The position numbers and the translations under genes were made by a program. DNA of 48,480 nucleotides from Thermodesulfobacteriota bacterium (GTDB lineage Bacteria > Desulfobacterota > BSN033 > WVXP01 > G020346125). The notes beneath the pieces were generated by a model. It ran no database searches, was not told the origin of the DNA, and worked only from the letters and a program-made list of their open reading frames with translations. Below are positions 25,819 through 32,390 of this stretch, in pieces. Location of the stretch: contig JAQYWG010000004.1 in the NCBI GenBank assembly GCA_030145085.1, positions 1 to 48,480 of the forward strand, written 5' to 3'. Every line of letters starts with the position of its first letter. Position 1 is the first letter of the stretch.

Positions 25819-26967
25819 TTATATATACCTCTCCATGAGGTCCGCAATGGCCTCTTCAACCTTTTGCTGGGATGTGGCCTGTATCCTCTCCAGGTGATCC
25901 TGCACCCGTTGAAAAAGCATGGGATTGTTGAGGTCATCCAATTTTCGATAGAGCCCAGCACGTCTCCCCAGCCGATAATTGAGCCTCTGCTCCTCGGGAA
26001 GCGTTAAATATCGATCAATGATCCTTTTCATCTTAGGTTTGTCCCCCGGCAACTGGCCCCCCACCTCCTCCAAGAGGTTCAGGATGTGATCACTTGCAAA
26101 ATAGCTCTTAATTCCTTGTAGTTCGTCGATGAACAACCCCTCCTCCCTTATTATTTCGTCATCGGAAGACAGGACGAACTCATGTGCTTCGACCTTTCCA
26201 TACAAGGGCATATCCTGGAGAACCTTTAAGGTTCTGACCCGAATGAAATGCGGATCAATCTGGTTCAGGACCTTGGCCGTCTCAATGGCATGGGGTTTCC
26301 ACATCCCTTCCCCCCCCAATCCCAAGATCACGTATTCGGAAAGCCCCAAACCGGATGCCTTGATCTTCTTTCCCGCCTCGATATGCAGCCGAGCCGTCAC
26401 CCCCTTCTTCATGAACGCAAGAAGGCGATCATATCCCGACTCCAAGCCGATATGAACCCTTGATAGTCCCGCTTTCTGAAGCGCCTTGAGCTTTTGGAGT
26501 TCTATTGTATGAACGGTTTTGGACCTCGCATAGGTGGTAATCCTCTGGACGTCGGGAAAGGTCTCTTTCAGAAAGGTAATTATCTCCGTCAGATCATCGG
26601 TCCCCATCCTCAGGTTATCACCGTCTTGAAGAAAGACGTTATTTCCCCCACCGTAAAGCCAAAGAGCAACCCTCCGAAAGGCCTCATTGTAGAGATCAGC
26701 CCTGTCAAAGATGGTCTGAACCACTGAGGCATTGATTTCCCCCGCAAGACCCACGTTCCATGACATCCCCTTTATCTCCTGGCTGATCTCCTTGACCGCC
26801 CTAATATCCTCCTTAACCTCACCTACGGATCTCAGGCTAAACCGCTCCCCCTTATAGGTTCGGCAAAAGGCACACCGATTCCATGGACAATTCCGGGTAA
26901 CCCGGATAAGGAGGCTGTAAGCCTCGTTGGGGGGCCTAATGGGACCCTGTTCAAAGGTATATTGCAT
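25819..26967 (-). CDS. Radical SAM protein (CX4CX2C type)
   Basis: A 382-residue radical SAM enzyme. The cluster motif is CPWNRCAFC, with four residues between the first and second Cys instead of the usual three. This spacing is known in a subfamily whose proteins open with 'IRPP.EA.S.l..vT..C', exactly as here (IRPPNEAYSLLIRVTRNC). GEINASVVQTIFDRADL and RVHIGLESGYDRLLAFMKKG give the barrel strands and the SAM-binding Gly-Leu-Glu-Ser-Gly motif. There is no B12-binding or TRAM domain. The reaction is unknown. It begins 17 bases after an HD-domain gene and is probably cotranscribed with it. Confidence 0.85.
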   Translation of the reverse strand: MQYTFEQGPIRPPNEAYSLLIRVTRNCPWNRCAFCRTYKGERFSLRSVGEVKEDIRAVKEISQEIKGMSWNVGLAGEINASVVQTIFDRADLYNEAFRRVALWLYGGGNNVFLQDGDNLRMGTDDLTEIITFLKETFPDVQRITTYARSKTVHTIELQKLKALQKAGLSRVHIGLESGYDRLLAFMKKGVTARLHIEAGKKIKASGLGLSEYVILGLGGEGMWKPHAIETAKVLNQIDPHFIRVRTLKVLQDMPLYGKVEAHEFVLSSDDEIIREEGLFIDELQGIKSYFASDHILNLLEEVGGQLPGDKPKMKRIIDRYLTLPEEQRLNYRLGRRAGLYRKLDDLNNPMLFQRVQDHLERIQATSQQKVEEAIADLMERYI

Positions 26968-26984
26968 CTTCCGTAAACTCCCGT

Positions 26985-27551
26985 TCAGCCCCAGGTAGCT
27001 ACCAACTTCGCGGGGTCAATATCCAATTTCGAACAGATCTTATTCTCAATGCGGTAACAGAGCGTTTCCAATCGATCCATCCACTCCCTTTGGCCTTCAT
27101 CTTTGCAATATCGGACCCTGACATAATCGAACCGTTCCCTCAAGGTCACAATCTGATCGTCAAGGACCCTCTTATCTGAATAATTAACCACCTCCTCCTC
27201 AGAAATCCGTGGTAAATCCGGATCCTTCAGGAGGCAAACATGCTGACGGACGATCTCTGCAATGCGCTTGTAGCCCAGCTTCCTCAATAATCGATAACCC
27301 GTAAGGCTATGATCCTCACCGGAGTCAAGGCTTTCAGCCTTGGTGATATCGTGAAGCAAGGCTCCGGCCTCCACCAGATTCAAGTTCAAATTCTCACCCC
27401 TTCGGTTCAGCGCCGTCGAAATCGCGAGAGCAACTTCAGCTACCCTGATACAATGTCGGATCATATTTTCCATCCCATTATATCTTTTCATCAGGTCCAT
27501 ACATTCCCCTTTCGATGGAACCCTCATTCCCCCGTGCTGCTTTTTCCCCAA
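26985..27551 (-). CDS. HD-domain metal-dependent phosphohydrolase
   Basis: A protein of about 188 residues with an HD fold. MIRHCIRVAEVALAISTAL supplies the first His, ALLHDITKAESL the His-Asp pair, DHSLTGYRLLRKLGY the next metal-binding segment and VRQHVCL a further His. The group resembles small HD hydrolases of tRNA 2',3'-cyclic phosphodiesterase or YqeK type, but the substrate is not clear. The start is uncertain: TTG 27551 is preferred because AAGGAGG lies five bases upstream. ATG 27527 and ATG 27500 (with AAGGGGA) are alternatives. A promoter at 27596-27624 fits any of these. The radical SAM gene follows 17 bases downstream, suggesting a joint role. Confidence 0.8.
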   Translation of the reverse strand: MGKKQHGGMRVPSKGECMDLMKRYNGMENMIRHCIRVAEVALAISTALNRRGENLNLNLVEAGALLHDITKAESLDSGEDHSLTGYRLLRKLGYKRIAEIVRQHVCLLKDPDLPRISEEEVVNYSDKRVLDDQIVTLRERFDYVRVRYCKDEGQREWMDRLETLCYRIENKICSKLDIDPAKLVATWG

Positions 27552-27595
27552 AGGGTCCTCCTTCATCCTCTGAATGATTGTATTGCTTACAATAA

Positions 27596-27624
27596 AACAT
27601 ATAACCCAGCACAATCCCTGTCAA
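27596..27624 (-). promoter_or_regulatory. Promoter of the HD-radical SAM pair
   Basis: On the minus strand TTGACA (27624-27619) and TATGTT (27601-27596) are 17 bases apart: consensus -35 and four of six at -10. It places the transcript start near 27589, so translation starts further upstream can be ruled out. Confidence 0.6.
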
Positions 27625-27639
27625 GGAAATCAGATTCAG

Positions 27640-27722
27640 GAGTTTCCGGAGTTTTTGGAGAACACCGTTGTTCCTGAGCGTAGATTCCTGGAGAGGTGGG
27701 GTACCCATCGAGGGTAAGCAGA
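27640..27722 (+). repeat. Second dispersed repeat family, copy B
   Basis: GAGTTTTTGGAGAACACC..TTCCTGAGCGTAGATTCC..GTACCCATCGAGGGTAAGC. The same order of segments occurs, inverted, at 44017-44100, and in part at 25655-25712. It lies in the gap 27552-28056, which has no gene and also contains an inverted microsatellite. Confidence 0.55.
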
Positions 27723-27786
27723 GCTTGTCCTGAGTCTTCGACCCTGAGCTCCATTCGGCTCATCTCCAAAAAAGTTGGTAGTCATA

Positions 27787-27939
27787 GAAGGATTCAAGGG
27801 GTCAAGGGTTCAAGGATTCAAGTGAAATGATTAAAATCGGAGTGATAGAGGAGAGGTTGAAAGGATGCTCAAGGCACCAATAAAGTCTCTAGAAAATAAA
27901 CACTTGGATCCTTGAATCCTCGAATCCTTGGCCCCTTTC
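27787..27939. repeat. Inverted pair of 8-bp tandem repeats
   Basis: The left arm 27787-27824 is made of four GGNTTCAA-like octamers (GGATTCAA, GGGGTCAA, GGGTTCAA, GGATTCAA). The right arm 27901-27939 is the inverse (TTGGATCC, TTGAATCC, TCGAATCC, TTGGCCCC). The arms are separated by 76 bases and could form a long imperfect stem. Confidence 0.8.
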
Positions 27940-28056
27940 TTCCACCTCATTGGGATAAGAACCAGAAATATTTATGTCGTCATATATGAATATTACATCT
28001 CCTGACCCATGGGGCCCTCTACAAAGCCATCGATGGCCCTTTCCCTTATGGATCCC

Positions 28057-29031
28057 TTAGGAAAAATCCGACCGCGCGATCTTCACCGTGAGATAAAGAT
28101 CCCCGCGTTCCCCATGGGGGGAGCTCCGGCCCATACCCCGAAGCCTGAGGCGGGTTCCATCGCCAATATCCGGGGGAATCGTGACCACAACCGTCCTTCT
28201 TCTATGCGGAATGCTGACGAACTTGCGGGCTCCCAAGAGGGCCTCCCGTGGTGTAATAGCAATGGTCCCGTGGGTATCAAGGTCTTTCCCCTTAAAGGGA
28301 CGGATATTTTGAAGCCGTGGCGTACTTCTCCGTTGTAGTGAATGGGCGAGCTTCTGGCTGATCCCGGTTCTCGGAAGGGCAAAAAAGAGCTTGACGGTAA
28401 CCAAACCGAAGATGAATCCCCCTATGTGAGCCCACCAGGCGACCCCACCCGCCTGTCCGTGGCTCACCGATGCGTAAAAGAATTGGATTAAAACCCAGTA
28501 GCCCAAGAAGAAGACGGCCGGCAACTCGAATATATAGGGAAAGAAGAATATGGGAATCATGGTGAGAACCCGTGAACGGGGGAATAGGAGAAAATAGGCA
28601 CCCATAACGCCGGCAATGGCACCACTGGCCCCTATGGTTGGGAGAGGGGAATGCCAGTTGGTCGCGAGATGGATCGACACAGCGGCAATTCCGCTCAGGA
28701 TATAGAATGCGAGAAAACGGGATGGTCCCAGCCTGTCTTCCACGTTGTCCCCAAAGATATAGAGAAACCACATGTTCCCCAGCAGGTGGAGAAATCCGCC
28801 ATGGAGGAACATATAGCTGAAGAATGGAACCACCTGTGTCAGGATGGTGAAGTCACCCGAGATCCCTGGGTCTGAGTATCGAATCGGAACCACGCCATAG
28901 AGGAAAAGGATCCTTTTGAGATAGGGCCCCTGGGCCAATTGCCAGAGGAACACGAGGACATTGATGCCGATGATGATGTTTCTGATGATGGGGTAGGTCT
29001 TTGACTGGATCGTATCGCGTAAGGGAATCAC
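28057..29031 (-). CDS. Rhomboid intramembrane serine protease fused to a DnaJ-type C-terminal domain
   Basis: A 324-residue membrane protein. Residues 1-220 are a six-helix rhomboid core: oxyanion-side Asn86 in HLLGNMWFL, nucleophile Ser136 in IGASGAIAG and catalytic His202 in AHIGGFIFG. After a basic linker, residues 255-318 (GTIAITPREALLGARKFVSI, then TIPPDIGDGTRLRLRGMG and RGDLYLTVKI) match the second substrate-binding barrel of DnaJ/Hsp40 proteins, with the usual Ala-Leu-Leu-Gly, 'IPP...G..LRLrGkG' and 'GDLyv.v.v' signatures. No J domain or zinc finger is present. With six helices and a cytoplasmic N terminus the C-terminal domain should be cytoplasmic. The start is GTG 29031 after GAAGGG. 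The domain calls are firm; a role in membrane-protein quality control is inference. Confidence 0.88.
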   Translation of the reverse strand: MIPLRDTIQSKTYPIIRNIIIGINVLVFLWQLAQGPYLKRILFLYGVVPIRYSDPGISGDFTILTQVVPFFSYMFLHGGFLHLLGNMWFLYIFGDNVEDRLGPSRFLAFYILSGIAAVSIHLATNWHSPLPTIGASGAIAGVMGAYFLLFPRSRVLTMIPIFFFPYIFELPAVFFLGYWVLIQFFYASVSHGQAGGVAWWAHIGGFIFGLVTVKLFFALPRTGISQKLAHSLQRRSTPRLQNIRPFKGKDLDTHGTIAITPREALLGARKFVSIPHRRRTVVVTIPPDIGDGTRLRLRGMGRSSPHGERGDLYLTVKIARSDFS

Positions 29032-29038
29032 GGATGCT

Positions 29039-29185
29039 CTACCCTTCAGTGGTAACGCCCTGTCTCAGGGTAACCTCTGAAAATTCCCACAGAGATTTCT
29101 TCAAAATATTGGTGTAGACAATCCACGAATACCCAGAAGGGCCTCCCTCAACGAGGTATTCATAGAAGCAACCGTCTGCCCCCAT
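29039..29185 (-). CDS. Possible small upstream ORF before the rhomboid gene
   Basis: A 48-codon frame from ATG 29185 to TAG at 29039, ending seven bases before the rhomboid GTG. The -10 box of a promoter-like pair ends 12 bases upstream, so the message would be nearly leaderless for this ORF. The peptide (starting MGADGCFYEYLVEGG) matches no family I know, and no ribosome binding site is visible. It may be a regulatory upstream ORF or chance. The rest of the gap 29186-29436 has no gene. Confidence 0.25.
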   Translation of the reverse strand: MGADGCFYEYLVEGGPSGYSWIVYTNILKKSLWEFSEVTLRQGVTTEG

Positions 29186-29196
29186 TTCCCGAAATG

Positions 29197-29225
29197 AGCA
29201 TAGGGCACCTCCCCGACATTGTCAA
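29197..29225 (-). promoter_or_regulatory. Probable promoter of the rhomboid gene
   Basis: On the minus strand TTGACA (29225-29220), a 17-base spacer and TATGCT (29202-29197). The transcript would carry a roughly 160-base leader before the rhomboid start. Confidence 0.55.
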
Positions 29226-29436
29226 GTAATTTCCCGTGGATTTTCATCTTCGTGGAGTTTCCCGATTTTTAAAGGAGTGTCTTTACGGGGTATTTGTGGA
29301 ACCTGTTGATCACAGAGAAACTCAGGGGGTTTGCCTTCTCCTTGAATTCCTGAGGATAAAGTGGTAAATAGGGGTAATTTCATCGGTTGGGTTGGAACGA
29401 TGGAATCGATAATGATCTCTCGTTGGGGGGAACAGT

Positions 29437-29775
29437 ATGGCTAGGAAACGGAACCAGGATGAATTTGTGCTCATTCTGGTGACGGCAAGCTCTCAAGATG
29501 AAGGGCTGAATATCGCCCGTGCCCTGGTTAATTCGAGGCTGGCGGCCTGTGTCAATATCATTTCAGGCCTTCGGTCTATCTACCGATGGAAGGCAAAGAT
29601 CTGGGATGAGGGGGAACTCCTTCTGCTCATCAAGACTCGAATGGCTCTATTCGAACAGGTAGAAGGCAAGGTCAAGGAAATCCACAGCTATGAAATACCG
29701 GAAATCATTGCCATTCCCATAATTCGTGGATTCGAAACCTACCTCAATTGGCTGAAGGAATCGACCCTTTCGTAG
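29437..29775 (+). CDS. cutA: Divalent-cation tolerance protein CutA
   Basis: A 112-residue trimeric ferredoxin-fold protein of the CutA1 family, linked in E. coli to copper tolerance but with a still unclear general role. ARALVNSRLAACVNIISGLRS, YRWKAKIWDEGELLLLIKT and YEIPEIIAIPI are the diagnostic segments, including the conserved Cys and the Lys-Thr pair. GGGGGAACAG precedes the ATG. It is followed closely by a flavodoxin gene on the same strand (28 bases), and the two probably form an operon. Confidence 0.95.
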   Translation: MARKRNQDEFVLILVTASSQDEGLNIARALVNSRLAACVNIISGLRSIYRWKAKIWDEGELLLLIKTRMALFEQVEGKVKEIHSYEIPEIIAIPIIRGFETYLNWLKESTLS

Positions 29776-29803
29776 TGGGATGAAACCGTTGAAAGGAGGG
29801 AAT

Positions 29804-30277
29804 ATGCCTAAAGTCCTCATCATCTACTATTCTCGTACGGGAAACACCAAGGCCATGGCCAAAGCCGTTGAAGAAGGTGTGAAATCCGAGAGCGTCGATG
29901 TCCAATGTAAAGAGGTCAAGAATGTGTCGGCCAAGGAACTCTTGCAGTACAATGGAATCGTCATCGGATCGCCCACCTACTATGGAACCATGGCGGGAGA
30001 GATCAAAATCCTCTTGGACAAAAGCGTCAAGCATCACGGGAAGTTGGCCGGCAAAGTGGGCGGGGCCTTCTCCTCTTCTGGTATCTTGGGTGGCGGAAAT
30101 GAGACCACAGTTTTGGACATCCTGAAAGCGCTTCTCGTCCACGGCATGATCATCCAGGGAAGCCCCATGGGGCCCCACTATGGCCCCGTGGCAATTGGAA
30201 GACCCGATACAGACAATCGAAACCAGTGCCTCAACTTGGGAAAGAGCGTCGCCCGATTGGTGAAGCGATTAGCCTGA
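29804..30277 (+). CDS. Flavodoxin / WrbA-like FMN protein
   Basis: A 157-residue flavodoxin-fold protein. The FMN phosphate loop YYSRTGNTKAMA is near the N terminus, and IVIGSPTYYGTMAGEIK and GGAFSSSGILGGGNETTV supply the isoalloxazine loops. The last segment resembles NAD(P)H:quinone oxidoreductases of WrbA type more than electron-transfer flavodoxins. The protein is shorter than typical WrbA (about 200 residues), so the precise class is open. ATG 29804 has AAAGGAGG immediately upstream; an ATG at 29780 is less likely. It follows cutA, and gatA converges on it from the other strand. Confidence 0.85.
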   Translation: MPKVLIIYYSRTGNTKAMAKAVEEGVKSESVDVQCKEVKNVSAKELLQYNGIVIGSPTYYGTMAGEIKILLDKSVKHHGKLAGKVGGAFSSSGILGGGNETTVLDILKALLVHGMIIQGSPMGPHYGPVAIGRPDTDNRNQCLNLGKSVARLVKRLA

Positions 30278-30451
30278 GATACCTGAGAAACGTGGAAAAG
30301 GAGCTCTGAGCGCAAAATTATAGAGTGTTGCAGTGCTGCGGTGCTGCAGTCATGCGGTTAGGGCCCTGTACATTCCAACAAGTAGTGGAGTGAACTTAAG
30401 AATGGTCGAAAAAATGTTTTTGAGAGGCGAGGAGCGACTTTTTCAGAAATT

Positions 30452-31915
30452 TCAATCTAACCGTGGGCGTTTCAGATGACAATCGGTGCGCTGTTCGAAG
30501 GTATAGGCTACCCGCAAGATCTTCTCCTCATCGAAATGCTTTCCGATGATTTGAAGCCCAATGGGAAGTCCCCCACGGCTGAAGCCGCATGGTATGGAAA
30601 TTCCCGGAAGACCCGCCAGGTTGACGGGAATGGTGAGAATATCCGAAAGATACATTTGGAGGGGATCCTTCACCTTCTCCCCAATCATGAATGCAGGTGT
30701 GGGTGAGGTGGCGGTCAGGAGGGCATCGTACTCCTCAAAGGCTCGATCGAAATCTTCTCTGATGAGGGTCCTCACCTGTTGCGCCTTCCTATAATAGGCA
30801 TCATAGTATCCTGCCGATAACACGTAGGTTCCCAGCATGATTCTCCGCTTCACCTCGGGCCCGAATCCCTCCGAACGAGTTTTGCCGTACATGTCGATTA
30901 GGCCATCATATCCTTTAGCCCGGTGGCCGTATTTCACTCCATCGTACCGAGCCAAATTGGAGCTTGCCTCGGCTGTACAGATGATGTAATACGTGGCGAC
31001 GGCATACTCCGTATGGGGGAGGGAGACCTCCTTGATGGAGGCACCCCATTTTTCCAAAAGCTTAATCGCCTCCCAAACGGCCCTTTCAACATCTGGGTCC
31101 ATTCCTTCCACAAAATATTCATTTGGGATGCCCAGCTTCATTCCCTTCACATCGTTTACCAACGCCTTTCTGTAGTCGGGAACCGCCACATTCACGGAGG
31201 TCGAATCATTGGTGTCATGGCCGCTGATACTATTCATCAAAATGGTACAATCGGTTACGTCCTTTGTTATGGGTCCAATCTGATCTAGGGAAGAAGCAAA
31301 GGCCACAAGGCCGAAACGGGAAACCCTGCCGTACGTCGGTTTAAAACCAACTACCCCGCAGCAAGCGGCGGGTTGTCTAATAGAACCTCCTGTATCCGAT
31401 CCGAGAGAGGCGATACACTCATCGGCGGCCACAGCTGCAGCGGATCCACCGCTGGATCCGCCGGGAATTCGATTGAGATCCCAGGGATTTCGGGTAATAC
31501 CGAATCCGGAGTTCTCCGTAGACGACCCCATGGCAAACTCATCCATGTTTGCCTTCCCCAAAAAGACCGCACCGTTTTCCCTCAATTTCTTGACCACCGT
31601 TGCATCATAGGGGGGGTAAAAGTTACTTAATATTTTCGATGCACACGTGGTCCTTATGGACTTGGTGCACAGGATATCCTTCAGGGCCAGGGGAATCCCC
31701 GTCAATTCGGTTACGCCCTCCCCTTTGGCAATCTTCTCATCGGCCTGTTGGGCTTGCTGGTACGCCTCCTCTTCCATAGGGGTGAGATAGGCGGCGACTT
31801 TGGAATCCACCGCCTTGATGCAATCATAGAAAGATTGGGTCAACTCCAGAGATGAGAATGACTTCTTCATCAGGTATTCATGGGCTTCATGCGCGGTTAA
31901 TCGACTCCACTCCAT
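30452..31915 (-). CDS. gatA: Asp/Glu-tRNA amidotransferase subunit A
   Basis: GatA releases ammonia from glutamine so that GatB can convert misacylated Glu-tRNA(Gln) or Asp-tRNA(Asn) to Gln- or Asn-tRNA. The 487-residue amidase has its Ser-cisSer-Lys triad: Lys in [11 protein letters not shown], the glycine-serine stretch [12 protein letters not shown] and the nucleophile in [12 protein letters not shown]. It starts 30 bases downstream of gatC. gatB does not follow; the next gene downstream is on the opposite strand. The upstream genes on the strand are valS and the receiver gene. Confidence 0.96.
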   Translation of the reverse strand: MEWSRLTAHEAHEYLMKKSFSSLELTQSFYDCIKAVDSKVAAYLTPMEEEAYQQAQQADEKIAKGEGVTELTGIPLALKDILCTKSIRTTCASKILSNFYPPYDATVVKKLRENGAVFLGKANMDEFAMGSSTENSGFGITRNPWDLNRIPGGSSGGSAAAVAADECIASLGSDTGGSIRQPAACCGVVGFKPTYGRVSRFGLVAFASSLDQIGPITKDVTDCTILMNSISGHDTNDSTSVNVAVPDYRKALVNDVKGMKLGIPNEYFVEGMDPDVERAVWEAIKLLEKWGASIKEVSLPHTEYAVATYYIICTAEASSNLARYDGVKYGHRAKGYDGLIDMYGKTRSEGFGPEVKRRIMLGTYVLSAGYYDAYYRKAQQVRTLIREDFDRAFEEYDALLTATSPTPAFMIGEKVKDPLQMYLSDILTIPVNLAGLPGISIPCGFSRGGLPIGLQIIGKHFDEEKILRVAYTFEQRTDCHLKRPRLD

Positions 31916-31945
31916 GGTCTTCCCCTCTTTCGATGGTTTCCCCGC

Positions 31946-32233
31946 CTATGCGATGATCTTGGGTACCTTATAAAAAGCCCTTTCCTTCTCCGGTGCATTC
32001 TTCAGAGAAGGTTCAGAAGGAAGGGATTCACGAACCTCATCATTCCTCAGGACGTTTTTAATGGAAATAACGTGCGAGGTAGGCTCCACTCCGGTCGTAT
32101 CGACTTCATTCAACTTATCCATATACGTCAATATATCATCCAATTGGGTGGTAAACTCCTCCTTCTCCTCGTCCGAAAGCCTCAATCTGGCCAATCCTGC
32201 CACATACTCCACATCTTTGAAACCAATTTTCAT
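31946..32233 (-). CDS. gatC: Asp/Glu-tRNA amidotransferase subunit C
   Basis: GatC is the small subunit that links and stabilises GatA and GatB. The 95-residue product shows VEYVAGLARLRLSDEEKEEF, LDDILTYMDKLNEVDTTGV, then EPTSHV and VLRNDEV, the full family pattern. It lies 30 bases before gatA. The 157-base gap to valS upstream contains no clear signal. Confidence 0.96.
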   Translation of the reverse strand: MKIGFKDVEYVAGLARLRLSDEEKEEFTTQLDDILTYMDKLNEVDTTGVEPTSHVISIKNVLRNDEVRESLPSEPSLKNAPEKERAFYKVPKIIA

Positions 32234-32390
32234 ATTCCCTTCTCCTCTCCCAAAAGGATCTCATCTAGAAAATTCGAGCAAATATGATGAATGTTCTGAA
32301 CGGAATGGTCTTCCCAGAAACCTTTTGCAGCGGATAGCGTGGAGGTATTGTGGATGTGCCTTATCCCATCGGTCCCTCAGCGTCGCGACC

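Noticed and set aside
32234-32390. An open minus-strand frame of about 43 codons between valS and gatC
   Set aside because: No start codon with a ribosome binding site, no recognised homology, and too short to support as a gene.
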